A DNA stretch of 64,000 nt from Leptolyngbya sp. FACHB-261 (GTDB lineage: Bacteria; Cyanobacteriota; Cyanobacteriia; FACHB-261). How positions within the stretch are numbered: the first letter of the stretch is position 1; each line of letters starts with the position of its first letter. The DNA is taken from assembly GCF_014696065.1 (NCBI RefSeq), contig NZ_JACJPL010000031.1, positions 620,001-684,000 of the forward strand, in the 5' to 3' direction. The translations under genes were made by a program, and so were the position numbers. Shown piece after piece: positions 8,207 through 16,609 of the stretch. The notes beneath the pieces are model-generated. The model was not told the origin of the DNA, did no database searches, and was given only the letters and a program-made list of their open reading frames with translations.

Positions 8207-8656
8207 CTACAGTCTCAAGACAATAATCGTCAGAATAAGACCAGCGATGGCGATTGAGATATGAAGCGCTACCCAAAGCTGATGGGGATAAATCTTTGTC
8301 ATTAAGGGATGGCGTTTTTCGTGAAAGTCTTTTGCTTGGATTCTAAGTTTTTCAATTTGAGCGTCAGGGTATAGTTCGTCCAGCTTGTCGCGATAGAGTT
8401 TTAAGATGGAGAGGCTGTAGTGAATACGCTCTCGATATTTGCGTGAGCCAATGGCCCCATAGATGCCTAAGAAAATAAGAAGTAGAGATAATGGCAGGTT
8501 GTTTCTGTCGAGTCCTTTTTGCGTGAAGACTCCGACTATGGCTGAGGCAATCAGAAGGATTATGTTGCTGAGAGCTGACCTCTGATCCTCGGCCTGCTTG
8601 ACTTCGGCCCATCTTTGCTCACAAAGCTTTAGCAAGACATCTGTTGAGTCTGCCAT
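8207..8656 (-). CDS. Small three-helix membrane protein, SLATT-like architecture
   Basis: A 149-aa protein not assigned to a family. Hydrophobic segments lie at about residues 30-46, 54-70 and 128-148; a charged cytoplasmic region between them carries a KLYRDKLDELYPD stretch. The layout of two close N-terminal helices, a soluble helical insert and one C-terminal helix resembles SLATT-type proteins proposed as membrane pore effectors in defence systems. That is an architecture comparison, not a motif match. AAAGGACA provides a good ribosome-binding site. It lies 95 bases downstream of the HEPN-like gene on the same strand, so the two may form one unit. Confidence 0.6.
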   Translation of the reverse strand: MADSTDVLLKLCEQRWAEVKQAEDQRSALSNIILLIASAIVGVFTQKGLDRNNLPLSLLLIFLGIYGAIGSRKYRERIHYSLSILKLYRDKLDELYPDAQIEKLRIQAKDFHEKRHPLMTKIYPHQLWVALHISIAIAGLILTIIVLRL

Positions 8657-8751
8657 TTTGTCTTGTCCTTTGAACGATAGCTGCGCTCTGTTCTCACTCT
8701 ATACTTTACTGGTTTGTGATTGCGGTGGTCTGGGAATGTGGGTGCTGTTGC

Positions 8752-9534
8752 CTAGTCTCTTGCACCTACGTCCCCGTCTATATCATCCAGCATTTTGAGC
8801 AGCAAGTCGATAAATACGATGATTGCTCCACCAACCTCTGGGCTAGGATCTATCACTCGATGTGCGTAATGATTGCGAAAAACAGCCATCATACCTGCAT
8901 ATAAATCACGATATCCTTTAAGCTGCTTATCATTAAGCTTGTCGCCCAAAACTGAACTTTTAACACCGAAAATCGTGTTCACAATGGTGTCACCAGTAGC
9001 ATCGGGCTTAATAGATTCAGTTCCTCCAAGTTTTCTCAAACGCTCCTCCAAAATCACCAGTGCTGTACGAACGGCTTTATCCCAGGCTTTAGGGTCATTT
9101 CCACCAGCACTTAATGAAAAGTGGCATCTCTCCCATAACTCAGCATCTAAATGCTTAATTTCAGTTAAGGGAATCAAATGGGTGATAGCGGATAGGTTGG
9201 GCGCACCAAAATCAGAGTCAACAGCTTCATAAGCTCTGCTGGTGAGAGAATACTTGTACTGATTCAACTGGCTTCGGTCGCGTGAGAGACAGCCACTGCT
9301 CTGCAATGCGTCAAGAGTTGTTGTCTCTATATTTGGAACATCTCCCTTATAGCCATCTAAAGTTGTGCCATCACGGGACCGAAGAAACCAAATTTTCTCC
9401 TCGCCTAGCTTTCCAGCTCGTACTTCTTCAACTAACCACCGCAAAAGTTTTTTCTGGGTCTCGGTTAAATTCAAGATCTTCACCTGGGAGAGACTATATG
9501 AGTCAAACCATTCTAACTCCGCTTTTTTGAGCAA
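8752..9534 (-). CDS. HEPN-like, TIGR02391 (Ymh)-type protein
   Basis: A 260-aa protein. Its C-terminal part has the TIGR02391/Ymh layout: WDKAVRTALVILEERLRKLGG, then DTIVNTIFG, then the R-x4-H RNase signature of HEPN domains in FRNHYAHR (about residues 218-225). The N-terminal 90 residues include a helical stretch (ETQKKLLRWLVEEV) and may form a winged helix. HEPN proteins of this type are candidate RNases in abortive-infection systems. The only upstream start after an in-frame stop is TTG at 9534, so the N-terminus is uncertain. It is followed by a small membrane protein and is divergent from a TIR gene. Confidence 0.72.
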   Translation of the reverse strand: MLKKAELEWFDSYSLSQVKILNLTETQKKLLRWLVEEVRAGKLGEEKIWFLRSRDGTTLDGYKGDVPNIETTTLDALQSSGCLSRDRSQLNQYKYSLTSRAYEAVDSDFGAPNLSAITHLIPLTEIKHLDAELWERCHFSLSAGGNDPKAWDKAVRTALVILEERLRKLGGTESIKPDATGDTIVNTIFGVKSSVLGDKLNDKQLKGYRDLYAGMMAVFRNHYAHRVIDPSPEVGGAIIVFIDLLLKMLDDIDGDVGARD

Positions 9535-10039
9535 GCATTACTCTGCTTTAGTTACTTCACCAACAACTTTATGCTTACTTGATCTATAAGCTCACGATAC
9601 TGCCTCCGTTAGCAGCCTATGTATCCTGCGCTAAATTACTCTCGGCGCACGGCAGCTAGACTTCTTCCTACTTGAGAGATTTATAAGTCTCTCAACAAGA
9701 TGAGAATCTGAGCATTCGGCGGACCTTTGTGGATTCAAGGCAATTGTGGCGACAATCGTCGATCAGTGTGGGCATCAAACTCGGTGCAATCTACTCTAGA
9801 ACGTCAATCAAAGCGCATTCGACCTGCCCCTGGAGCAGCAGCCCAATTCACTTGAAGTAGGCTTTATAAGGGTATGACCTGCGTGTTTTAACGATTTGAT
9901 CAAGACTATGGGGTCAAGTCCGATGATTTACTTCCAGTAATTTGAAGAGGGTGAGTCTTGAAGAGCGCGGCCCAGTGGTTCCAGTGATTGAAGAGAAGGG
10001 CTCGTAGTAGTGGCCAGTGTTTAGCGTAAGGACAGATCT
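9535..10039. other. Divergent intergenic region between HEPN-like and TIR genes
   Basis: Five hundred bases with no coding frame of note. A palindrome lies at 9672-9695: TTGAGAGA and TCTCTCAA flank TTTATAAG. Placed between two defence-type genes, it could be an operator or a hairpin in either transcript. The rest is unremarkable. Confidence 0.45.
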
Positions 10040-10732
10040 ATGAACTCAATTGACATCTTCCTCAGCCACAGCAGTGCAGACGCAAAGGTGGCCAAGGCCT
10101 TGATCGACTTGCTCCGCGACGCCTTTCATATCGAACCGAGTAAAATCCGTTGTACTAGTGTAGAGGGTTACAAACTCAAAACGGGCGCGCATACAGAAAC
10201 CCAATTACGCCAGGAAATCCATGATGCTCGCGTCTTCATTGGCCTTCTCACTGAAGTTAGTTTGGAATCTGCATACGTGCTCTTCGAGTTAGGTGCACGC
10301 TGGGGCAGCATGCAGAGCTACGGAGTGTACAACAGTGGGATGATAGGGTTCAAAGGCAAGATTTTTCCCATCCTTGCTGCCGGTGCTACTGGCAGTATCG
10401 TGCGTGATCCTCTTAAAGCATATAACGCACTCAGCTGTGAAAAAGCGGGAGATTTGCACCAATTAATCAGTGAAATAGGTCAGGAGCTAGGCAAGCAACC
10501 GGGGAGCGCTGCAGCCTATCAGGATAAAATCGACGCCCTAATCAGCGCCTCCAGACGACTTAAGGCCAAACGCAAAAAAGAGGAAAATCAGAGGGCAACT
10601 AAAGGCGCAACCCTACCTAGTGATAGTGATAGCAAGAAACCTGTGACTCCACGTCCTAGCACAGCCGTTAACCGTAGTAGTAGTAAGTCAAGAACACGCA
10701 AGGCTAGACCCAGTTCTACTAAGAAGAAGTAG
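10040..10732 (+). CDS. TIR-domain protein with lysine-rich tail
   Basis: A 230-aa protein. Residues of about 1-150 form a bacterial TIR-like domain: DIFLSHSSADAKVAKAL at the N-terminus, and SAYVLFELGARWG near residue 82, whose Glu corresponds to the catalytic position of NADase TIRs. After about residue 165 the chain becomes low-complexity and strongly basic (Lys, Arg, Ser), ending in KKK; such a tail could bind nucleic acid or membranes. AAGGA precedes the ATG. A lone TIR beside a HEPN-like gene suggests a small antiphage module, though no separate sensor gene is visible. A 21-nt repeat array follows 296 bases downstream. Confidence 0.85.
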   Translation: MNSIDIFLSHSSADAKVAKALIDLLRDAFHIEPSKIRCTSVEGYKLKTGAHTETQLRQEIHDARVFIGLLTEVSLESAYVLFELGARWGSMQSYGVYNSGMIGFKGKIFPILAAGATGSIVRDPLKAYNALSCEKAGDLHQLISEIGQELGKQPGSAAAYQDKIDALISASRRLKAKRKKEENQRATKGATLPSDSDSKKPVTPRPSTAVNRSSSKSRTRKARPSSTKKK

Positions 10733-11028
10733 AAGAAAGACAGGCAGCAACTAACGCTAGCTAAACTGCGAAGTAATCATGGAATTGCCATCGAGGATCT
10801 AATTCACGATTACAAGCCGCATCAGGGAATCAGCCAAGATAGAGCTCGTGTCGGACAACCAACAGTCAGGTGTCTATAGCGTCATTTGGTGCGGGTCAAC
10901 GACCAAGGAAGAGGCTGATATTCAACTAGGCAAGGTAGATGACACCAACAGGTCGGAGTAACCAACGAACAGGAGCCAGCCCAGAACGACCTAACTATCC
11001 CGTAGTAACACCTAGAGCAGTCAAGCTG
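10733..11028. other. Gap between the TIR gene and the repeat array
   Basis: Nearly 300 bases without an open frame of interest. No terminator hairpin was recognised after the TIR stop, so transcription could run into the array. Confidence 0.35.
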
Positions 11029-11406
11029 CAATCTATGTCTGACCCAAAGTGAAATAGGTCAGACCCAAAACGAAGTGGGTCCAACCGAGACCAAATCTCA
11101 TGCTGACCCAGAATGAACTATGCCGAGTGAGATGCAATCTATGTCTGACACAGAATGAACTATGTCCAAGTGAGATCAAATCTTGTCTGGCATAGATTCA
11201 TCTATGTCGAGTGAGATGCAATCTATGTTTGACACAGAATGAACTATGTCAAGTGAGATCGAATCTTGGTCTGACATAGATTCATCTATACCAGACATAA
11301 AACAATCTATGCCAGAGATAGATTCATCTATGCCGGACATAAAACAATCTATGCCAGAGATAGATTCATCTATGTCAGCTATAGAATGGCCTGACACAGT
11401 AGCGAG
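11029..11406. repeat. 21-nt tandem repeat array 1 (about 18 units)
   Basis: Read in steps of 21 bases from 11029, every unit aligns without indels to 11385 (17 units), plus a degenerate 18th. The right-hand units (from about 11281) are nearly identical and alternate in a 42-nt super-repeat; the left-hand units are diverged. The motif ATAGATTCATCTAT inside several units is itself an inverted repeat. On the minus strand the right part reads as seven-residue repeats such as SISGIDC and FMSGIDE. Confidence 0.9.
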
Positions 11407-11412
11407 ATTCAC
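11176..11412 (-). CDS. Possible 78-aa heptad-repeat peptide encoded by array 1
   Basis: The minus-strand frame is open through units 8-18 and reads as seven-residue repeats around a G/D-I-D core. It ends at a TGA created by a point change at the start of unit 8, and the older units further left contain further stops. There is no convincing ribosome-binding site. Coding is possible but unproven; an open frame is expected whenever a 21-nt unit lacks stops. Confidence 0.25.
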   Translation of the reverse strand: MNLATVSGHSIADIDESISGIDCFMSGIDESISGIDCFMSGIDESMSDQDSISLDIVHSVSNIDCISLDIDESMPDKI

Positions 11413-11629
11413 TGAGACTCTCTAAGAGCAGCGACGCGGCCTAAGTGAGAGTACGAGTTCGTCAGGCTTTGTCTGGGGCCTTCTTGATTGAACGCTTGGC
11501 AGTCTCTTCCAGAACTTGCACAGCCGAGACGCATCTGAATGCAAGTTCTGACTTGCAGATAAATTGGACTTGCCAAACGCAGAGCTTTGTTTTATCGTTT
11601 CGTTCAGTCCAGTTTCTAAGCGCCGCCGA

Positions 11630-11813
11630 GGGTTGTTATCGCCAACCCTGGGCGACTGACCTCCAGGTTGGTTTGTGCCAGCCCAAAGGCTACGACGGAG
11701 TTTAGCACTCCGTTGCGGTTAACCCCATGCAAAGCGGGTCAGGTGGGGACCTAAGAGAAGGAGCGAAGGGGCGATCTTCACCGATTGCCCCTCAAAACCT
11801 ATTGAGGATTTTT
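11630..11813 (+). ncRNA. Candidate structured leader RNA upstream of the 73-aa gene
   Basis: Consecutive hairpins can be drawn: GGGTTG/CAACCC (11630-11648), GGTTGG/CCAGCC (about 11667-11684), ACGGAG/CTCCGT (11695-11713), GGGGCGATC/GATTGCCCC (11768-11791) and CTCAA/TTGAG (11791-11806). The last is followed by TTTTT (11809-11813) just before the ATG at 11818. It would act as a terminator and also hide the GAGG ribosome-binding site. This could be a regulatory 5' leader or an independent small RNA. No known riboswitch class was recognised. Confidence 0.4.
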
Positions 11814-11817
11814 CATC

Positions 11818-12039
11818 ATGACTCAATCGTCAGCCCCCACTTTTAGCGACAGCGATTTACACATTTTGAGCGTATTAATGCAGCGCTACAGCCTCTCCGT
11901 CATCGTCGCTGCCCTGAGTCGAATTTGTCTCTGGCAAGCAGAACAAGCAGCCACCCAACACCAAAATCGAGAAACCATTCGCGAATGGCGCGAAGACGCC
12001 AGCATCTTGAACAAAACCGTCGTTCAGCTCAACCATTAG
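11818..12039 (+). CDS. 73-aa orphan protein, paralogue of the gene at 53706
   Basis: The family is not recognised. It is a 73-aa acidic helical protein whose core RYSLSVIVAALSRICL and tail EWREDASILNKTVVQLNH closely match the 73-aa protein at 53706 (RYTLSTVIAALSRICL and EWRKDASILTKALIQLKH). Equal length and conservation across two loci argue that both are real. It sits behind a folded leader whose last hairpin covers the ribosome-binding site, and just before a dispersed repeat. The hydrophobic stretch is too short and polar for a sure membrane helix. Confidence 0.75.
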   Translation: MTQSSAPTFSDSDLHILSVLMQRYSLSVIVAALSRICLWQAEQAATQHQNRETIREWREDASILNKTVVQLNH

Positions 12040-12064
12040 GCCCACTAAAAGCACCACATATTCA

Positions 12065-12151
12065 ACCCTCTCAACCTCCCCTTGCTAAGGGGAGGTGCCG
12101 CAGACGGTAGGGTTCTTTGCCAAGGTAAGGTGCTGCAGGCGGTGGGGTTTT
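12065..12151. repeat. Dispersed palindromic repeat, copy B
   Basis: CTCAACCTCCCCTT, AAGGGGAGGT and GCGGTGGGGTTTT occur in the same order as on the reverse strand of copy A (4606-4663). Copy B has an extra internal near-duplication (GCCGCAGACGGTAGGGTT followed by a second GCTGCAGGCGGTGGGGTT), so it is longer. It lies between the 73-aa gene and the 3' end of the UPF0182 gene. Confidence 0.65.
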
Positions 12152-12156
12152 AGCGG

Positions 12157-15100
12157 TTAACGTCTACCCGTCGGCCCCGCCTGCTGTTCCAACTCACGCA
12201 GCGTCTCGTATAGCTCCCGTTGCAATCGACCATACTCAGTCCAGTTCCCCTGCACCAGAGCCTGCTGCCCCGCCTCCCACTGCTGAAGCGCTTGCTGCAC
12301 CAAATCACTAGCAATCGGATTGCCCCCCGTCGGCAAATTAGCCACAGAAGGCAGAGTTGGAATGGGGTCGCCCCCCGCATCTGGACTCGCAGCAACATTC
12401 CCTGCCGGTTGAGCCCTTGGCGTCGTCCCTCGAAACACAATGCCCAACGCCTCATCCAAAGTCGGTGCCATCACCACCTGATTTTCGTAGGCCACAATCA
12501 CTCGTCGCAACTCCGGCAACCGGCTCTGCTCCGCTTCCAAATACAACGGTTCCACATACAGCAGCGAACTGTTAATCGGAATCACCAACAAATTGCCTCG
12601 ATACACCTGAGAACCCCGCTGATTCCAAAGCGAAATCTGCTGCGAAATCACCGGGTCCTGATCAATCCGAGCTTCAATTTGTCGTGGCCCGTAAATCAAC
12701 TCCTGCTTCGAAAATTGATAGGCCAGCAGCTTGCCATACGCCTGTCCATCCGAGCGAGCCGCCACCCAGGCAATCAAATTATCCTTACGAGTCGGCGTAA
12801 AAGGCGTCATCAAAATGAACTCCTCCCGACTCTCACCTGGCAACTTCATCACCAGATAGTAAGGCGGCACCACAATCGGTTCACTACCCAACAATTCCAG
12901 AGGAATCTGCCATTGGTCCTCCTTGTTGTAAAACACCTGCGGATCACGCATGTGATAAGTGGCATACAGCCGCGACTGCGCCGCAAACAAACTACTGGGA
13001 TAGCGCAGATGCATCCCTAATGCAGGCGACAACGCCGACAACGGCTGGAACAACTTAGGAAAGATCGCCGCATAGGTTTGAATAACCGGATCCTTGGCAT
13101 CAGAAATGTAATAGCCCACCGTGCCGTTATAGGCATCGATCACCACCTTCACCGAATTGCGAATGTAGTTGAGATCGCCCAGCCCTTCCAAAGGGTCGCG
13201 GTACTCCGGATGCTGAAGCGCTTGCGTCTCCGGATCTTCACCCTCTTGGGTTGCTCCCGTAGCATCTGACCCGGTGGGCGTGGCTGTAGGCAAAGCCCGA
13301 GTCGCACTCAAGCTCAAGGGTTCCGAGTAGGGATAGTGATTGCTGGTGGTGTAAGCATCCAGAATCCAATAGAGCTTGCCATCTGCCAGGACCAGATAGG
13401 GGTCGGCATCGTAGCGCAGAAACGGCGCAATCGTCGTCGCCCGCTCCCGGATGGCGCGGCGAAACAGAATTTGGCTCTCCGGCGTGAAGTTCTGCGTCAG
13501 CAGAATGCGCGGATCGCGGAAGTACCAGGCATAGAGCAACCGCTCTCCCAGCGAACCCACACTCAGCCCCGGCACGCCATCGTAGCGGGTGTAAGCATTG
13601 TCGTCGCCCTGGGGATAGTCCAGCTCCTGCGCTCGCGTGCGCACAAACACCGGATGGCGAGTCAGCTCGCCATAGTAAATGCCCGGAACTTGCACCGGCA
13701 GACGCTCAGCGAGTTGAGGGCTAGTCGTCACCGGCGGAATGTCTTTGATGAAGAACTCTGGCTGGCCCTCGGCAGTCACCGCATTCACCGGGCTCATGCT
13801 CAGGCCATAACCGTGGGTATAGAGAAAATGCTGGTTTACCCAGGTCTGGGCGCGTTGTGGCACCTGTTCGTAATCGAGTTCCCGTGCTGCCAACATCACC
13901 TGACGCACGCCATCGCTGAAGCGGTAGCGGTCAATATCGACATCGGCAAAGCGGTAGTAGAGCCGAATCGATTGCAGCTGGCTGTAGGCATCTAGTAACG
14001 GGCGGCTGTCCCATAGGCGAATGTTGCTGATCGTGGCGTTATTGGCTGCCAGGTCAGACCGCGTCAGATTGAATTGCACCTCAAAGGGCTGCTCGGTGAT
14101 CGCCTCCAGACCGAAGCCCTGTTGCGTAAAGGCAATGTTGCGCTCCAGGTAAGGACGCTCTTTGGCCAGTTCAGTAGGCTGCACCACAAAGCGCTGCACC
14201 AGGATCGGATAAGCAACCCCCGCTAGCAGCGACAGCAGCCCATAGCCAAACACCACTCTGCTCAGGCTTTGCCAGCTCACCCAACGCGGGTTGCGAGTGG
14301 ACCCCAGCAGCAGCAAACCCGCCACCAGCGTCACCGCAGCCAATAGGGTCTGAGCGGGCAGCGACGCTTGCAGATCGGCGTAGCCCGCACCAAACACCAC
14401 ACCCCGTTCCGAGTTCAGCAGCTCATAACGGGCCAACCAATGCCCCCAAGCCAGCACCAAGGCCAGCACACCCACCAGCCCCACCAAATGCTGCCGGTCA
14501 GAACGCAGAAAGCCGACAAACTTGTCCTGTTGCGACAGCGCACCGCGACGATAGGCATAAACCAGAGCCACCGCCAGCAGCGTCACCACCACCAGGTTGA
14601 AGCTCCAAAGCTGCAACGCCTGCAAAACCGGCAAGCTGAACACATAAAAGTTCAGATTCAGACCAAAGACCGGATCCACCTGCTCAAAGGGCTGTTGGTG
14701 CCACCAAGCCAGTAGCCGAAACCAGTTGCGCCCCAAATCCAAGGCCAACAGCAGCGCCACCACCGCTGCTGCAATCAAGCTCAGGTCGCGACCGTAAAGG
14801 CGTAGCGCAGTGGCTTTGCGATCTGGAGGTAGGGCCGCCGGTCTAGCCTGACTCGAACGCAGTACCGAGGTCACAACGCGTTGCTCTAAGCGACGAGAGC
14901 GGCGACGCGGACTATCAAGCCGGAGGTCAGCGTTTGCTTCAGCTTCCGGGTCATAACGCCAGGCCCACCACAAGTTGGCTCCGGCAAAGCTACCCGCCAA
15001 CAGCAAACCAATAGCGCTCACCAGCACCTGGGTCAACCAACGCAAGTTGAACACCTGCGCGTAGCCAACCACCTGAAACCATAGGCTTTCCACCCGCAGG

Positions 15101-15183
15101 TTCACCCCCGGCCCCAGCAACACCAGCACGATCAGCAGCAAGGGCAAGGCAATTTTGAAACGCGGCGACCATTTAGCAAACAT
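12157..15183 (-). CDS. UPF0182-family large membrane protein
   Basis: A 1008-aa protein of the UPF0182 (COG1615) family. The first 350 residues carry several membrane helices, beginning with IALPLLLIVLVLLGPGVNL at residues 11-29 and continuing through FAGANLWWAWRYDPEA. The long outer part has the family's conserved blocks, such as VNQHFLYTHGYGLSMSPVNAV, DIPPV, GIYYGE and DAYTTSNHYPYS. The function is unknown; members are conserved in cyanobacteria and actinobacteria. The C-terminus has a Gln/Leu-rich helix. It is divergent from the DUF3616 gene. Confidence 0.95.
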   Translation of the reverse strand: MFAKWSPRFKIALPLLLIVLVLLGPGVNLRVESLWFQVVGYAQVFNLRWLTQVLVSAIGLLLAGSFAGANLWWAWRYDPEAEANADLRLDSPRRRSRRLEQRVVTSVLRSSQARPAALPPDRKATALRLYGRDLSLIAAAVVALLLALDLGRNWFRLLAWWHQQPFEQVDPVFGLNLNFYVFSLPVLQALQLWSFNLVVVTLLAVALVYAYRRGALSQQDKFVGFLRSDRQHLVGLVGVLALVLAWGHWLARYELLNSERGVVFGAGYADLQASLPAQTLLAAVTLVAGLLLLGSTRNPRWVSWQSLSRVVFGYGLLSLLAGVAYPILVQRFVVQPTELAKERPYLERNIAFTQQGFGLEAITEQPFEVQFNLTRSDLAANNATISNIRLWDSRPLLDAYSQLQSIRLYYRFADVDIDRYRFSDGVRQVMLAARELDYEQVPQRAQTWVNQHFLYTHGYGLSMSPVNAVTAEGQPEFFIKDIPPVTTSPQLAERLPVQVPGIYYGELTRHPVFVRTRAQELDYPQGDDNAYTRYDGVPGLSVGSLGERLLYAWYFRDPRILLTQNFTPESQILFRRAIRERATTIAPFLRYDADPYLVLADGKLYWILDAYTTSNHYPYSEPLSLSATRALPTATPTGSDATGATQEGEDPETQALQHPEYRDPLEGLGDLNYIRNSVKVVIDAYNGTVGYYISDAKDPVIQTYAAIFPKLFQPLSALSPALGMHLRYPSSLFAAQSRLYATYHMRDPQVFYNKEDQWQIPLELLGSEPIVVPPYYLVMKLPGESREEFILMTPFTPTRKDNLIAWVAARSDGQAYGKLLAYQFSKQELIYGPRQIEARIDQDPVISQQISLWNQRGSQVYRGNLLVIPINSSLLYVEPLYLEAEQSRLPELRRVIVAYENQVVMAPTLDEALGIVFRGTTPRAQPAGNVAASPDAGGDPIPTLPSVANLPTGGNPIASDLVQQALQQWEAGQQALVQGNWTEYGRLQRELYETLRELEQQAGPTGRR

Positions 15184-15435
15184 GGCAAAGAAAACAATCT
15201 GAGGTGGAGACTGGGGCGGAGCAAACCATTGGGTTCAACGGGCTTCCTTCTAGTTTGTTCTTTGGAGAACAATTTTGTCTTAAGAACTCCGTCTGTCCTG
15301 AGAACAACCCATCACAGAGCAGCCCCTCTATGATCGGCTTAAATTGGATCGGCTTAAATTGGCTTACCGATGCTGCCAAAAAATTGTGGCTCGGCTACTC
15401 AGGCTTCAGCCTCACGATGAGCCCCAGGACAGCCT
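15184..15435. other. Divergent promoter region, UPF0182 / DUF3616
   Basis: The region contains a 14-base direct repeat, ATCGGCTTAAATTG, at about 15331-15344 and 15346-15361. It could be a regulatory site or a simple duplication. Nothing else was recognised. Confidence 0.4.
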
Positions 15436-16539
15436 ATGCAAACGACAACCTCAGCGCACCAAGTTCTGCTTAAGTTCGACCATCAATTTGAAGCACTTCG
15501 GGACAATTTATCAGTTGCCACTCTCACACCCGATGGTCACCTATGGCTGGCCTCCGATGAGACCGCCAGCTTAGAGCGGCTATCGCCAACGGCTGCTAAT
15601 ACGTTTGCTGAGCACCAACGCTTTGCGTTGTCTGAGTTTTTAGAGCTACCCGGCAGACCCAACAAGAAAAATCCACAACCAGCCGAAGTTGATATTGAAG
15701 GGTTGGCTTTTGCCGACCACTATCTCTGGTTGGTGGGTTCCCACAGTAGCAAGCGCTGCAAACCCAAGCCAGACAAAAGCGATCCTGAAAACATTCAGCG
15801 ACTAGCTAAGGTAAAGACCGATGGCAACCGCTATTTACTCGCCCGCATTCCTCTAGTCGAAGGCGAGTTACATCGAACCTGTCCCCACCCCAATCATCCC
15901 AAGCAAGTGCTTTGCGCCGCTCAATTAGAGGGCACCTACCAAAGCAATTGCCTGCTTGATGCGCTCCGCAAGGACATTCATCTGGGGCCTTTTTTGTCGA
16001 TTCCTAGCAAAGATAATGGCTTCGATATCGAGGGCTTAGCCGTTATTGGCAATCAAGTTTTTATAGGGCTGCGCGGACCGGTGTTGCGAGGTTGGGCCGT
16101 GATTCTGGAACTGCAAGTCAAGGACGCTGGCCCCAGCGCACTCAAGCTGAAAAAGATCGGCGAAGCGGGACAGCCCTACAAAAAGCATTTTGTAGACCTA
16201 AACGGTTTGGGCATCCGCGAACTCTGCCTGGACGGTTCAGACTTGCTGATTCTGGCTGGCCCGACCATGGCTCTAGATGGCCCGGTCAAAATCTTTCGCC
16301 TGCCTTGCCCAGCTCAATTGACCGCTCAGAGCCTATCCAGACCTACTGAGCTGTTCCAGGTGCCCCACGGCCAGAGTACTGACCACGCCGAGGGCATCAC
16401 CCTATGCCCTCGCTCATTATGTTCAGATTCAGGCGCAGCAGACGCGGCTCGCTCCATCCTGGTGGTTTACGACGCGCCAGCAGATAGCCGCAAGGAGCAG
16501 CCTGGTGCAGTATTGGCGGATGTCTTTGAGTTGAGCTAG
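15436..16539 (+). CDS. DUF3616-domain protein
   Basis: A 367-aa protein with beta-propeller-like repeats and the paired acidic motifs typical of DUF3616: EVDIEGLAF (about residues 85-93) and GFDIEGLAV (about residues 195-203), then DHAEGITL near the end. These loops resemble the esterase-like phytase fold. Cytoplasmic location is likely because no signal peptide is present. AGGA precedes the ATG. The biochemical role is unknown. It converges with the psa-nnr-XRE transcription unit. Confidence 0.88.
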   Translation: MQTTTSAHQVLLKFDHQFEALRDNLSVATLTPDGHLWLASDETASLERLSPTAANTFAEHQRFALSEFLELPGRPNKKNPQPAEVDIEGLAFADHYLWLVGSHSSKRCKPKPDKSDPENIQRLAKVKTDGNRYLLARIPLVEGELHRTCPHPNHPKQVLCAAQLEGTYQSNCLLDALRKDIHLGPFLSIPSKDNGFDIEGLAVIGNQVFIGLRGPVLRGWAVILELQVKDAGPSALKLKKIGEAGQPYKKHFVDLNGLGIRELCLDGSDLLILAGPTMALDGPVKIFRLPCPAQLTAQSLSRPTELFQVPHGQSTDHAEGITLCPRSLCSDSGAADAARSILVVYDAPADSRKEQPGAVLADVFELS

Positions 16540-16609
16540 CCTAAGCGGGGCCCAATGAGCCGGGCTCGTCTGGACTAAGCTTGTTTGCACTAAGCTCATC
16601 TGAGTTGAG

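Noticed and set aside
11029-11406. CRISPR array
   Set aside because: Units are contiguous 21-mers with no unique spacers, and no cas genes are near.
11445-11705. 86-codon plus-strand frame
   Set aside because: It overlaps the structured leader, has irregular composition and no homologue pattern.
11710-11790. Possible signal-recognition-particle RNA (GGGTCAGG motif)
   Set aside because: GTCAGG is present, but the GGAA-type tetraloop and the AGCAGC strand expected opposite it are missing. A leader hairpin series explains the region better.
12220-14715. Several long plus-strand frames within the UPF0182 gene
   Set aside because: They are antisense shadows caused by codon bias; the UPF0182 family assignment is unambiguous.
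16549-16605. Short repeats of TAAGCT after the DUF3616 gene
   Set aside because: Only two or three imperfect 15-base units, too little to call an array.
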